NCBI RefSeq assembly: GCF_038007285.1
Contig: NZ_JBBOWX010000001.1
Location: forward strand, 4,286,001-4,350,000
DNA from: Sporosarcina sp. FSL K6-3457
Lineage (GTDB): Bacteria; Bacillota; Bacilli; Bacillales_A; Planococcaceae
Direction of reading: 5' to 3'
Length of the DNA: 64,000 bases
Of this stretch, positions 52,451-61,541 are shown piece by piece (the first letter of the stretch is position 1; every line of letters starts with the position of its first letter). Below the pieces are notes generated by a model. That model had not been told where the DNA came from. It did not search any database and saw only the letters and a list, made by a program, of their open reading frames with translations. The translations under genes and the position numbers were made by a program.

Positions 52451-52497
52451 TAAGCAGGACTACCATATTGTCGATTACGGTAGTCCTGCTTTTTAAA
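52451..52497. terminator. Terminator of the LLM-oxidoreductase operon
   Basis: AAGCAGGACTACC pairs with GGTAGTCCTGCTT. T-runs flank it for the plus strand, and it lies 19 bases beyond the minus-strand stop at 52516. Confidence 0.8.
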
Positions 52498-52515
52498 CTA
52501 CTAGATTAAGAATAT

Positions 52516-53580
52516 TCACTTTGCGGTTTCCCGTCGAACAATCGGTGCCACTTCTGTCGCTAGCATTTCAATACCTTCAGCAACCCTTGAATACGGTATG
52601 CCTCCGATATCCATTTGTGCCATAAATCGTTGGTGGCCAAACAATTCATGTTGCTGGAGAATTTTCTCAATAATTTGTTGAGGACTCCCTACAAATAAAC
52701 CAGTCTCAGGGCTAGCCATGTGCTCGAAATCCGCCCGAGATATCTTCGTACCCATTCCTCGCTGTTTGTTCACATATTCCCAATAACTAGAATAATACGG
52801 GTAAAATTCATCTTTTGCCTGTTGCGAGGTTTTCGCAATAAATGTATGTCCTGTCACCGCTACGCTTAAATCATCGTTGCGATGCCCAGCTTCTAATCCA
52901 GCTTGGCGATACAAATCGACAAGGGGCTTGAAACGTTTTGGATCGCCACCAAGAATAGCAAGAGCCATTCCTGTTCCAAGTCTTCCAGCACGTGCTGCAC
53001 TTTCCGGTGTTCCACCTACACCAATCCACAGCGGTAATTTCTCTTGAGCTGGACGAGGAGCGATCATGGCGTTCTGTAGCGAAGAACGGAAAGAACCTTG
53101 CCAATTGACAATTTCACTAGCATTTAATTGTTGAAGCAATTGCATATTCTCCTCGAACAGTTCATTATAATCGTTTAAATCATAACCAAATAACGGGAAG
53201 GATTCTACAAATGCACCACGGCCTGCAATAATTTCCGCGCGGCCATTTGACAGTAAATCCAGTGTCGCAAAGTCTTCGAAAAGACGGACAGGATCGATCG
53301 TACTTAACACAGTTGTTGCACTCGTTAATTTGATATGCTTCGTATGTTGTGCCACTGCTGCGAGCGTGACAGCTGGAGACGACACTGCATAATCTAAACG
53401 ATGATGTTCGCCGACCCCAAAGATATCCAGTCCCGCCTCATCTGCTAGTTTTCCAGCGGCTAATACTTCTTGCAGGCGCTGCTGAATGCTAATTGTTTTT
53501 CCTGTTTGAGGATCTGGACCGAGATCACCAAGCGTATAAATGCCTATTTCTATTCCAGGTTTCTTTTCTGCTATTTGCAT
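52516..53580 (-). CDS. LLM-class flavin-dependent oxidoreductase
   Basis: A 354-residue luciferase-like TIM-barrel protein that uses reduced FMN or F420-type flavin. Characteristic text is EAGLDIFGVGEHHRLDYAVSSPAVTLAAVAQHTKHIKLTSATTVLSTIDPVRLFEDFATLDLLSNGRAEIIAGRG, close to the alkanal monooxygenase-like group. It starts five bases after the stop of the NAD(P)-binding gene upstream, forming a two-gene operon. Substrates are unknown; an FMN reductase at 54411-54968 upstream on the same strand could supply reduced flavin. Confidence 0.88.
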   Translation of the reverse strand: MQIAEKKPGIEIGIYTLGDLGPDPQTGKTISIQQRLQEVLAAGKLADEAGLDIFGVGEHHRLDYAVSSPAVTLAAVAQHTKHIKLTSATTVLSTIDPVRLFEDFATLDLLSNGRAEIIAGRGAFVESFPLFGYDLNDYNELFEENMQLLQQLNASEIVNWQGSFRSSLQNAMIAPRPAQEKLPLWIGVGGTPESAARAGRLGTGMALAILGGDPKRFKPLVDLYRQAGLEAGHRNDDLSVAVTGHTFIAKTSQQAKDEFYPYYSSYWEYVNKQRGMGTKISRADFEHMASPETGLFVGSPQQIIEKILQQHELFGHQRFMAQMDIGGIPYSRVAEGIEMLATEVAPIVRRETAK

Positions 53581-53585
53581 TGTAT

Positions 53586-54227
53586 TTACTCCGCTTCTGA
53601 AACAAGTGTAAAACGCTCGTTAATATGTTGAGGTTTTTCGATCTCATCTAAAACTGCGATTGCAAAATCAGCATAACTAACGTAGCTGTCGCCTTTTGCG
53701 TTCACAATAAAATTGTCTTTTCCTTTTTGATAAGATCCTGTTCTTTTTCCTTCTGGGTTGAAAAATGCTGCTGGACTAATAAATGTCCATTTAATATCAG
53801 TTTCATTTTGTAAATCTTCTAGATTCTTTCCTTGATTGGAAGCGGTCGGAAAATACTCTTTAGGAAATTCAGGTGTATCCACCAAGCGAACCGTTTTAGC
53901 TTCATCCACAAATAGACTTCCTGCACCGCCAACAACAATCAATCTTGTATTAGATGCACCTTTCACAGCTTCGATTAAGACTCTTCCTGCATCAACATGA
54001 AGATGTTCCTGACCTGCTGGTGCACCAAAAGCATTGACAACAACATCAAATGATTGGAGATCTTCAGCTTTCAAATTGAATACGTCTTTTTCAAGTACAG
54101 CCACTTTTTCTCCTGCCAGTTTCGCAGCATCCCGAACGATCGCCGTCACTTCATGTCCGCGTTCGCTTGCTTCCTTTGCAATGAGGCCTCCTGCTTTCCC
54201 TGTTACACCAATAATACCGACTTTCAT
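53586..54227 (-). CDS. NAD(P)H-binding atypical short-chain reductase (NmrA/YwnB-like)
   Basis: A 213-residue Rossmann protein. The motif MKVGIIGVTGKAGGLIAKEASERGHEVTAIVRDAAKL gives NAD(P) binding, and LIVVGGAGSLFVDE is typical of the YwnB/YhfK group. It lacks the classic YxxxK pair in the usual position. The long frame starts at 54242, but GGAGG is correctly spaced for ATG 54227. It is the first gene of the operon with the LLM oxidoreductase. Confidence 0.85.
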   Translation of the reverse strand: MKVGIIGVTGKAGGLIAKEASERGHEVTAIVRDAAKLAGEKVAVLEKDVFNLKAEDLQSFDVVVNAFGAPAGQEHLHVDAGRVLIEAVKGASNTRLIVVGGAGSLFVDEAKTVRLVDTPEFPKEYFPTASNQGKNLEDLQNETDIKWTFISPAAFFNPEGKRTGSYQKGKDNFIVNAKGDSYVSYADFAIAVLDEIEKPQHINERFTLVSEAE

Positions 54228-54410
54228 AGTCAATTCCTCCAATTCATTGATGGCACATTATCTAATGTACGCTTTTTATCCTTTAGTATGCACGACTATC
54301 TACGTCGTTATAATTGTCAACTAGTTAGTAATACTATGTACACTCGTGAAGCGTACAAAATGCAGAAACAGGTTTGAATTGAGTCTGCATTTTTGCACAA
54401 ATCACTTATT

Positions 54411-54968
54411 TTATCGTACAGTTTTTAATGCACCGCTCCAAGCAAGAACTTGGTCAAGCATAGCGTTTGCGTTGTCTGCATGGTAATCAGCAGGCTTGAA
54501 CACGCTCATGTTTTCAAAGTCAGACATCAATGAGAACGTAACTGCTGTGCGCACGTCAGCGACTTGTAGTTCACCTAGGATAAGACGTAGGTTTTCATGT
54601 GCACGTGTACCGCCCAAGCTACCATATCCAACGAAGCCAGCTGCTTTATTGTTCAGTTCTGGATTCAAGAAGTCCAGTGCATTTTTTAGTGCCCCACCAA
54701 TTGCATGGTTATATTCAGGTGTTACGAAAATATACCCGTCAAATGAAGCCATTTTTTCTGACCACGCTTTGATTTGTGCTTCAGCATCTGGTTGTGCATT
54801 TGCTGAGCCTAGGAATGGAAGGTTATAATCAGCAAGGTCTACAATTTCATACTCTGCATCGTTACGTTTTTTTGCAAAATCACTCATCCATTTCGCTACA
54901 GCATCACCGTTGCGCCCCACACGTACACTACCTTGAACAATACCGATTTTCAGTTTTGCGTTTGTCAT
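54411..54968 (-). CDS. NADPH-dependent FMN reductase (azoreductase type)
   Basis: A 185-residue flavodoxin-like protein. FMN-binding text is IVQGSVRVGRNGDAVAKWM, and the flavin/dimer loop is FVTPEYNHAIGGALKNALDFL. Members reduce FMN, quinones or azo compounds. The longer frame begins at 55031, but TGAGGAGG places the start at ATG 54968. A weak inverted pattern (TTACGTAACTAAC) at 55064-55080 may be a regulator site. It is followed, after 184 bases, by the oxidoreductase operon on the same strand. Confidence 0.88.
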   Translation of the reverse strand: MTNAKLKIGIVQGSVRVGRNGDAVAKWMSDFAKKRNDAEYEIVDLADYNLPFLGSANAQPDAEAQIKAWSEKMASFDGYIFVTPEYNHAIGGALKNALDFLNPELNNKAAGFVGYGSLGGTRAHENLRLILGELQVADVRTAVTFSLMSDFENMSVFKPADYHADNANAMLDQVLAWSGALKTVR

Positions 54969-55246
54969 TGTTTTTTCCTCCTCAGTTGATCTACCTAATA
55001 GTCTGTCTAAAAAGCCCACTTTACTTACCACCTATGCGATTTAATTACTTTTTCAAAAATACTTACTTTACGTAACTAACTATATATAAGTAACATTATG
55101 TTGTCAAGCAAGTAGTTTCAAGATTCTTCCGATACTCTATAAATTTATCTTACACTTTACAAACTCCATTCCATCCTTTACACTGAATGCGCTGGAGACA
55201 ATTCAGCACAATACGAACTTTACAATCAAAATCACATACGTTGTCT

Positions 55247-55402
55247 GCACTAGGGGTGCCTATTTTCGGCTGAGATGAGAGCTTTTGCTCCGATCCCTTA
55301 TAACTCGAACCAGGTAATACTGGCGTGGGGAAGTGCGGTTACTTTTGCCTTAGGTTACCTATGCGCAGGAGAGCTGCATCTTCACGGATGTGGCTTTTTT
55401 TG
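55247..55402 (+). ncRNA. TPP riboswitch with transcription terminator
   Basis: The aptamer (55247-55336) has all the conserved THI-box pieces: TAGGGGTGCC, CTGAGATGAGA, GACCC-like CCGATCCCTT, ATAACTCGAACCAGGTAATACTGG in order and GCGTGGGGAAGTG, closed by GCAC/GTGC. The expression platform at 55372-55402 pairs AGCTGCATC with GATGTGGCT and ends in seven T. Thiamine pyrophosphate would stop transcription of ykoFEDC, 26 bases downstream. The upstream part 55081-55246 shows no gene. Confidence 0.97.
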
Positions 55403-55427
55403 TGGAGAAAAATAGGGGGAAACGGTT

Positions 55428-56033
55428 ATGGAAACAAACTTTTCTTGTGGGACCAGTCCAATTATTGGATTGCGGTTTTCGCTTCATCCGATGGCGAACA
55501 ATTTTGTAGAAATCATTAAAGGGGCATTATCGAAGGCGGAGACGTCCAATGTCTGGATGCACACCGATGATGTGAGTACAGTAATGCGCGGCAAAGAGGT
55601 TCATGTTTTTGATACGGCCAAGGCCATTGTGTTACACGCTGCTAAAACAGGAGCACATGTCGCCTTTAACGGAACTTTTTCAGTCGGCTGTCCGGGCGAT
55701 ACTGCGGGGGATGTTTATTTAGAAAAAGACGATGTCCGATTAAATGAACCACTAGTGAAAAACTTGCGACAGTATGTATCCTCTCAGTTTGCACTGTACC
55801 CGATGAATAACCCTGATTATATGTCTGTTATTTACAAGGAAGTGGAGCGCGCAAAGGAACGTGGTGTTTTTAATACGAGTATGCATTATGCAAGTGGCTT
55901 GCACGGAGATATTCATGAGGTTTTTGCATTTTTAGAAGAGACTTTTTCCGAGGCACGTTGTACGGAACATCGCCATCTTGTCATGACGGTCAATATGAGC
56001 ATCAACAGTCCTTCACACAAAGGGGATGCCTGA
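55428..56033 (+). CDS. ykoF: Thiamine/hydroxymethylpyrimidine-binding protein YkoF
   Basis: A 201-residue protein of two similar ACT-like halves (GTSPIIGLRFSLHPMANNFVEIIKGAL and, later, FALYPMNNPDYMSVIYKEVERA). The family binds thiamine and related pyrimidines in the cytoplasm. MHTDDVSTVMRGKEVHVFD and MHYASGLHGDIHEVF are its conserved stretches. It is the first gene behind the TPP riboswitch and precedes ykoE after one base. The ribosome site AGGGGG precedes ATG 55428. The gene order is the same as B. subtilis ykoFEDC. Confidence 0.94.
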   Translation: METNFSCGTSPIIGLRFSLHPMANNFVEIIKGALSKAETSNVWMHTDDVSTVMRGKEVHVFDTAKAIVLHAAKTGAHVAFNGTFSVGCPGDTAGDVYLEKDDVRLNEPLVKNLRQYVSSQFALYPMNNPDYMSVIYKEVERAKERGVFNTSMHYASGLHGDIHEVFAFLEETFSEARCTEHRHLVMTVNMSINSPSHKGDA

Positions 56034-56034
56034 T

Positions 56035-56637
56035 ATGTTGAAGTCCTGGAAGCTGAAGGAAGTTGTACTGTTGTCAGTTCTGGCCGTTGTGTTCGCTGTT
56101 GTCTATTTACTGTTCGTCCATGTCGGCAATATTTGGGCGGGCTTCATCGGCCCGATTGCGTATGAATGGATCTTTGGCATTTGGTTTATCGTCTCGATTA
56201 TTTGCATGTATATCATTCGTAAACCTGGCGCCGCCGTCCTGTCTGAAACCGTAGCTGCTGCGATTGAAGTGATGATTGGTAATGCGGTCGGTCCACGACT
56301 CATTTTGAGCGGACTTATACAAGGATTAGGGGCGGAAGCTGCATTCGCTGCGACAGGCTATAAGCGGTTCAATACATGGGTGCTTATTTTGGCGGGTGTC
56401 GGATCAGCGGTATTTAGCTTTGTCTACAGCTTTTTCGTATCGGGTTACGCGGCACTATCCCCTACTTATGTTGCTCTCATGTTTGGCCTACGGATCATGA
56501 GTGGTGCACTGATTGCCGGACTTGGCGGGAAATGGGTATCTGACGGTCTTCTTGCGACAGGTGCGCTACGTGGCTATGCCATTTCTAGAGATAAACCAAA
56601 TCGCAAGCAGAAAGTAACGGTTCAGCATGGTCGTTGA
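56035..56637 (+). CDS. ykoE: ECF transporter substrate-specific subunit YkoE
   Basis: A 200-residue membrane S component with about six segments (VVLLSVLAVVFAVVYLLFVHV at the start; GFIGPIAYEWIFGIWFIVSIICMYIIRKPGAAVLSETVAAAIEVMIGNAVGPRL is the family signature). It captures the thiamine precursor hydroxymethylpyrimidine (known for YkoE). An in-frame ATG at 56026 lies on top of AAAGGGG, so ATG 56035 is favoured. Its end overlaps ykoD by 11 bases. Confidence 0.93.
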   Translation: MLKSWKLKEVVLLSVLAVVFAVVYLLFVHVGNIWAGFIGPIAYEWIFGIWFIVSIICMYIIRKPGAAVLSETVAAAIEVMIGNAVGPRLILSGLIQGLGAEAAFAATGYKRFNTWVLILAGVGSAVFSFVYSFFVSGYAALSPTYVALMFGLRIMSGALIAGLGGKWVSDGLLATGALRGYAISRDKPNRKQKVTVQHGR

Positions 56638-58081
56638 ATGGGCAAAGCGAGCACCGACTGTTGAATCCGCCGTTGTCATGGCATTCGCCAACGTCAGCTT
56701 CCGCTTCCCCGAGGATGAGAAGCCTGTGTTACACAATGTTTCATTGACCATTCAACAAGGTGAGCGGGTTGTCATTACAGGTGCGAGTGGTAGCGGCAAA
56801 AGCACATTGCTGTATTTGATGAACCGTCTGTACCCGGCGAGTTGTGATGGTATTCTGTCGGGGACCATCACATTATGGGGTAAAGACCATGACGACTATG
56901 CCCCAGGTGAGGTCAATGCCCGCGTGGCCACTGTGTTTCAAGATCCCGATTCGCAATTTTGTATGCCGACTGTTGAAGAAGAAATGGCTTTTACACTGGA
57001 AAACTTACATGTGCCACGTGCAGAGATGGGGCAGCGAATAACGGAAGCTTTGGAAGTCACGCAGTTAACACAGTTGAGGCACACGATCATTCAAACATTG
57101 TCTGGTGGGATGAAGCAGCGGGTTGCTACTGCTTGCGCTATTCTGATGAAACCGGAAGTTCTGTTGTTGGATGAACCTTTGTCACATCTCGATCCACTGA
57201 CGGCACGGGAATTTGTTAGCTGGTTAGATACATTGCAGAGAATGTATGACTGGACTGTTATTGTCGTTGAGCACCGCCTTGATGCTTGGGGTAATTTTTT
57301 CGATCGGGGTTTGCAGGTTGTGACTGGCGGGTTTGTTAAACAAGCGGATTGCGCTGTGGCCGCTCCGATTTTATTCGAAAAAAGGGGGTCTTCGAGGGCT
57401 GTTGCAACGATTTTCGACATGCAGAGTGTATCTGTGGAAGTGAAAGGGAAAACGTTGTTGGAAGATGTGTCCATCCAGTTGAAAAGCGGGGAAATTGCTG
57501 TACTGGCTGGGCATAACGGCAGTGGAAAGTCGACGCTGTTGAAAACAATTTGCGGCATTATGCCGAGGTCGAAGGGACGAATTATAGGAGAAGCCATCCT
57601 GCCGGGCTATGTCCCTCAATCGCCTGAGCATTTGTTTGTGACACAGCGCGTCGAGGATGAGATTGTTTTTTCTAAAAGTGTAGCACCTGAATTGGTTGAG
57701 GATATTATGCGACGGTTGAAGTTAGAAAATATTCGACAGTCCCATCCCTTTGCGATTAGTCATGGGCAAAAACGTAGAACAGCCATTGCAGCGATGCTTG
57801 CGGAAAGGCGGCCTGTTCTTCTATTGGATGAGCCGACAAGTGGACAGGATGAAGCCGCTTTGCGGGAACTGCATCATCTCGTGCATACTCGCGCAGAAGA
57901 AGGACTTGCGGTGCTTATCGTGACGCATGATATGGAATTTGCAGCGGCTGTTGCGGATACGGTCTTTTTGTTGAAAGAAGGGCGATTGACGGGGCGTTAT
58001 GATGCGGTGGATGTGTGGGGAAATGAACAGTTGTTACGAGAGCACTCCTTATTGCCGCCTATGGGAGGTGACTATTTGTGA
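56627..58081 (+). CDS. ykoD: ECF transporter double ATPase YkoD
   Basis: A 484-residue fusion of two ABC ATPase domains. The first has Walker A GASGSGKST, signature LSGGMKQRV and Walker B VLLLDEPLSHLD; the second has GHNGSGKST, signature region ISHGQKRRT and LLLDEPTSGQD. The double ATPase drives the YkoE/YkoC transporter. ATG 56627 overlaps ykoE and has only a weak ribosome site; MAFANVSF at 56678 is an alternative. It overlaps ykoC by four bases. Confidence 0.93.
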   Translation: MVVEWAKRAPTVESAVVMAFANVSFRFPEDEKPVLHNVSLTIQQGERVVITGASGSGKSTLLYLMNRLYPASCDGILSGTITLWGKDHDDYAPGEVNARVATVFQDPDSQFCMPTVEEEMAFTLENLHVPRAEMGQRITEALEVTQLTQLRHTIIQTLSGGMKQRVATACAILMKPEVLLLDEPLSHLDPLTAREFVSWLDTLQRMYDWTVIVVEHRLDAWGNFFDRGLQVVTGGFVKQADCAVAAPILFEKRGSSRAVATIFDMQSVSVEVKGKTLLEDVSIQLKSGEIAVLAGHNGSGKSTLLKTICGIMPRSKGRIIGEAILPGYVPQSPEHLFVTQRVEDEIVFSKSVAPELVEDIMRRLKLENIRQSHPFAISHGQKRRTAIAAMLAERRPVLLLDEPTSGQDEAALRELHHLVHTRAEEGLAVLIVTHDMEFAAAVADTVFLLKEGRLTGRYDAVDVWGNEQLLREHSLLPPMGGDYL

Positions 58082-58839
58082 GAATTCGTGAGCAGCTGCA
58101 TGATATGAATCCTTCGTTTAAATTTCTTGTTGTTGTCATTTCTATGCTGACACTCGCCTGGTTTTTCAATCCCTGGACACCCGCATTGTTTTTTATAGGT
58201 ATCTTAACTGTTCAATTGTTGTACAGCTCGGTCAATTGGAAGTTATGGCTGTTGCTGATGATTCCTTTTTCGATGACAGCTGTCGGGTATTTGTGGACAA
58301 CGATACTATTTGCTGCTGATACGGCTGGAACGGTGATTTGGACGTGGAACAGTATTGTAGTGACAGATGAACAGCTGTCACGCGCATTATCGCTGGCGCT
58401 TCGAGTTATCGCATTTTCTGCGATTTCCCTGCTGTTCATTTTGACAACGCAGCCAGTCAAATTCATCATGAGTTTAATGCAGCAGTTACGGTTATCGCCC
58501 AAACTCGCCTATAGCATTCTCGTTGGCTATCAGTTTTTGCCTGTTATCAAGGATGAGTTCATCCAAATCCGCCATGCGCATAGACTTCGGGGTGTTGGTG
58601 TGGAAAAATGGTGGTGGCAACGATTGTATGGCATGAGACGGCTACTCATCCCCCTACTGGCAGCTGCAGTCCGAAAAGCCGAACGCGCGGCATTCGCCAT
58701 GGAAGCTCGCGGCTTCACGGGCCAACCACGCACTGAGTTTTTTAAACCTGTCACTGTGCGCCTCAATGATTGGGTGCTGCTCGCTTTATTTTTAACACTT
58801 CTGACAGCGAGCTGTTGGTTGGGTGTTGTATGGACGTAA
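58078..58839 (+). CDS. ykoC: ECF transporter transmembrane (T) subunit YkoC
   Basis: A 253-residue membrane protein with about five segments. The family Ala-Arg-Gly coupling motif AMEARGFTGQPRT lies near residues 218-230, and HAHRLRGVGVEKW is the other conserved loop. It starts at GTG 58078 with GGGAGGTG upstream and overlaps the ykoD stop. It completes the ykoFEDC operon. Confidence 0.92.
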   Translation: MRIREQLHDMNPSFKFLVVVISMLTLAWFFNPWTPALFFIGILTVQLLYSSVNWKLWLLLMIPFSMTAVGYLWTTILFAADTAGTVIWTWNSIVVTDEQLSRALSLALRVIAFSAISLLFILTTQPVKFIMSLMQQLRLSPKLAYSILVGYQFLPVIKDEFIQIRHAHRLRGVGVEKWWWQRLYGMRRLLIPLLAAAVRKAERAAFAMEARGFTGQPRTEFFKPVTVRLNDWVLLALFLTLLTASCWLGVVWT

Positions 58840-58850
58840 TAAAAACGCAA

Positions 58851-58965
58851 GCGCCCTAGCATAAGGCGAGTCGGCTTGACTATTAAGGAACAAGTCTAAG
58901 TTCGCCGCGTCCTGCGGCAACGACTGCGTAACTCACATCCTGTGAGCCTCCGAGCCCCTGGGCGC
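58851..58965. repeat. GC-rich palindromic repeat after ykoC
   Basis: GCGCCCTAG at the left and CCTGGGCGC at the right are terminal inverted arms. Inner stems include GCCGCGTCCTGCGGC and CTCACATCCTGTGAG. It holds no gene and looks like a dispersed MITE-like unit. Confidence 0.6.
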
Positions 58966-58982
58966 TGGAGTCTGGACATGAT

Positions 58983-59015
58983 AAAAAATACCCTCCCATT
59001 TTAGTTTGGGAGGGC
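58983..59015 (-). terminator. Intrinsic terminator of the gene at 59020
   Basis: On the minus strand CGCCCTCCCA pairs with TGGGAGGGT and is followed by ATTTTTT. Confidence 0.85.
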
Positions 59016-59019
59016 GTTA

Positions 59020-59415
59020 TTATGAACCTTTTTTCTCTGTCATAAATGTAACGACCACAAACAATGCAAAGCTGATCAATAAAACAGTTCCACCCACAAT
59101 GTAGAAGACGAGTGCTAAGGTTTCATTAACATTAAAGGGCTTCATAAATTGTAGCCACATACCTGTCGTCAAACCGATTGCTCCAATAATTCCGGTCCAC
59201 CCATGAAGTGTAACCAATTTTTTTGCCCGCACTTTATAAATCCGGTAAAAGACACCCCAAGCAAATAGCGACAACCAACCGACTAATAAGATATGTGCAT
59301 GAATCGGACGGAATGCGTATGATCCTGCGCCCGCCATATGCGAACCTAAAAACGTCCCGATCAAACCGAAAATTGCTGCGACACGAATCAATCGTAAACT
59401 CCATTTTTCCTGCAT
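59020..59415 (-). CDS. Small four-segment membrane protein, haem-copper oxidase subunit I-like
   Basis: A 131-residue membrane protein. Four hydrophobic segments are visible (residues about 9-29, 36-55, 68-87, 98-120). PIHAHILLVGWLSLFAWGVFYRI contains the two histidines that resemble haem-binding positions in oxidase subunit I and related NO-reductase-like proteins. It is far too short for a full oxidase. It is annotated in relatives as a cytochrome-c-oxidase-like protein, but function is not established. The ribosome site AGGGGG precedes ATG 59415. It stands alone with its own terminator. Confidence 0.7.
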   Translation of the reverse strand: MQEKWSLRLIRVAAIFGLIGTFLGSHMAGAGSYAFRPIHAHILLVGWLSLFAWGVFYRIYKVRAKKLVTLHGWTGIIGAIGLTTGMWLQFMKPFNVNETLALVFYIVGGTVLLISFALFVVVTFMTEKKGS

Positions 59416-59490
59416 ATTGAATTCCCCCTGTGCTGTTCATGTTATACCCTTATTGTAAACACCCTATATGAACGGAAGATGAACAGGACA

Positions 59491-60870
59491 TTACAATTTC
59501 GGCAAACGCACTGTGAAAGTCGTGCCTTCCCCTATATAACTAGCAACATCAATCGTACCGCCATGCAGCTTCACAACTTGTTGAACAATCGACAATCCGA
59601 GTCCCGTCCCACCTGTTTCCTGCGTCCTCGAATCATCCGCCCGGTAAAAACGGTCAAATATCCGTCGAATCGACTCTTCGCTAATCCCAATACCCGTATC
59701 ACGAACCATTACCCTAATCTCGTTATCCTGTTCCGCTAATAAAATATCAATGGTCCCACCAATATCCGTATATTTCAACGCATTCAATACAAGGTTCTCC
59801 CATACTTTCTCAAGGAATGCCGGATCACCCGTATAACGAACCTCATCAATATCCATCGACAATGACATTTCCTTCTCTTCCAGCAACCATCTATACTTCC
59901 GAATCGTCTCCTTGAGCTGTTCATCCAAAGCAAAGGCCTTCACTTCCAACGGGGACGATAACTGATCCAACGAAGTCAACAGCAACAACTGTTTCGTCAA
60001 TGAAGACAAGCGTTCCGTTTCAGATTGAATAATACTCGCATAACTTTTCCGCGATTCCACTGGTAACTGATCGTCCAATAATAGCTGCGCATAGCCCTTA
60101 ATATTGAGCAACGGCGACTGAAAATCATGCGATACATCACTGATGAACTCTTTGCGTATCCGATCATTTTCACTTAGCTTCTCCGTCATCTGCTGAAAAC
60201 TATTCGCCAGCTGGCCAATTTCATCTTTTCGTTGAATATCAAGTGTCCCAGTAAACTGTTCTTCCCCCACCCTTTTCGTCGCAACCGTCAATGCCGTAAT
60301 CGGGTCAATCAGTTTCTTCGCCACCATTAACATCGACAACAAACTAATCACCGCCATGACCAGCACCATACCCCCAAGGATATAATGCACTTCCGTAAAC
60401 AGCATCTTAATGTCTGGTCGCAGAAAAAGGGCATAGGTTTTCCCCTTATAGTCAAACGGGACCCCTACTGTATTCGCTGATTCATTCGAGAAAAATCCCG
60501 TCACAAACGTCTCGCTAGGGAGATCCCTCATCCCATGATAGACGTCCCCATTCAACACCTGATCTATTGCTTTTTCTGCCAAATTTTCAACACGAAATGG
60601 CTCGCCATACCGTATCACCCGTCGTTGTTCATCCACAACATACAACTTGTACCCCACTGCAGACTGCATCATTAAATAATCTTCAAGATCCAACCCTTCA
60701 TTGGATTGGATGAAAGACGCAACACTCTTTCCAATAGTCATATTTTTTTCATCGTTCTGCCCCTTCAAATACTGGTGATAATATGTATTGACCGCCAAAA
60801 ATGCAATAAGGCCACTAATCACCATAATCGCAGCCGTCATGGCAATGAACTTACCATACAGCGACCTCAC
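59491..60870 (-). CDS. Sensor histidine kinase with extracytoplasmic sensor and HAMP domain
   Basis: A 459-residue kinase. Membrane segments lie at residues 7-28 and about 160-182, enclosing an outside sensor of about 130 residues. HAMP follows (KKLIDPITALTVATKRVGEEQFTGTL ... DEIGQLANSFQQM), then HisKA with SDVSHDFQSPLLNIKGYAQLLL (an F replaces the usual L/R region after His-Asp), and the ATPase domain with NLVLNALKYT, DTGIGI and GTGLGLSIV. The start is GTG with GGAGG eight bases upstream and overlaps the regulator stop (GTGA). Confidence 0.9.
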   Translation of the reverse strand: MRSLYGKFIAMTAAIMVISGLIAFLAVNTYYHQYLKGQNDEKNMTIGKSVASFIQSNEGLDLEDYLMMQSAVGYKLYVVDEQRRVIRYGEPFRVENLAEKAIDQVLNGDVYHGMRDLPSETFVTGFFSNESANTVGVPFDYKGKTYALFLRPDIKMLFTEVHYILGGMVLVMAVISLLSMLMVAKKLIDPITALTVATKRVGEEQFTGTLDIQRKDEIGQLANSFQQMTEKLSENDRIRKEFISDVSHDFQSPLLNIKGYAQLLLDDQLPVESRKSYASIIQSETERLSSLTKQLLLLTSLDQLSSPLEVKAFALDEQLKETIRKYRWLLEEKEMSLSMDIDEVRYTGDPAFLEKVWENLVLNALKYTDIGGTIDILLAEQDNEIRVMVRDTGIGISEESIRRIFDRFYRADDSRTQETGGTGLGLSIVQQVVKLHGGTIDVASYIGEGTTFTVRLPKL

Positions 60871-61541
60871 GAAGATACCTCCAGCTTATAGCCAACTCCC
60901 CGTACCGTTGAAATCTTCACTTCTTCCGTCAGCTTACCTAGCTTATCCCGCAATCGTTTTATATGCACATTCAACGTCTGCTCATCACCCTCATAATCAT
61001 ATCCCCACACCCGCTCCAGCAATAGCTCGCGCGCAAACACATGATTCGGCCTTGACGCTAACACCGACAACAACTCAAACTCTTTCAACGGCGGAAGTAG
61101 CACCTTCTTACCCACAGCTACCTCATAGCTCTGGCGATTGATCTTCAGCGGTCCCGCCTCAATAAACACATCGACCGCCTTATCATATCTACGTAAAATG
61201 GCATTGATTCGAAATAATAATTCCTTCGGTTCAAAAGGCTTCACCACATAATCATCAGATCCCGCGAGAAACCCCTTCTCCTTATCCTCCAACTCACCCT
61301 TAGCCGTCAGCAATAAAACCGGTATATCCGCCTCAGCTCTCAGTTTCTTCGTCAGCGCATAACCATCCATCCTCGGCATCATCACATCTACTACGGCCAA
61401 ATCGGGCAACTCCGTCTCCAACAGCTCCAGCGCCTCAAAACCATCCGAAGCCTTCAAAATTGTATACCCCGCCTGCATCAATTGAATACTGACCAACTCC
61501 AAAATATTCGGATCATCATCCACCACAAGTATTTTCATCAT
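60867..61541 (-). CDS. OmpR-family response regulator
   Basis: A 224-residue regulator. Receiver marks are DDD at the start, phospho-acceptor Asp in LAVVDVMMPRMDG, VLLLTAKGE and DDYVVKPFEPKEL. The winged helix has LLPPLKEFELLSVLASRPNHVFARELLLERVWGYDYEGDEQTLNVHIKRLRDKLG. The frame extends to 61613, but GGGAGG selects ATG 61541 or 61538, which overlap the stop of the YihY-type gene. The three genes therefore form one operon: membrane protein, regulator, kinase. Confidence 0.92.
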   Translation of the reverse strand: MMKILVVDDDPNILELVSIQLMQAGYTILKASDGFEALELLETELPDLAVVDVMMPRMDGYALTKKLRAEADIPVLLLTAKGELEDKEKGFLAGSDDYVVKPFEPKELLFRINAILRRYDKAVDVFIEAGPLKINRQSYEVAVGKKVLLPPLKEFELLSVLASRPNHVFARELLLERVWGYDYEGDEQTLNVHIKRLRDKLGKLTEEVKISTVRGVGYKLEVSS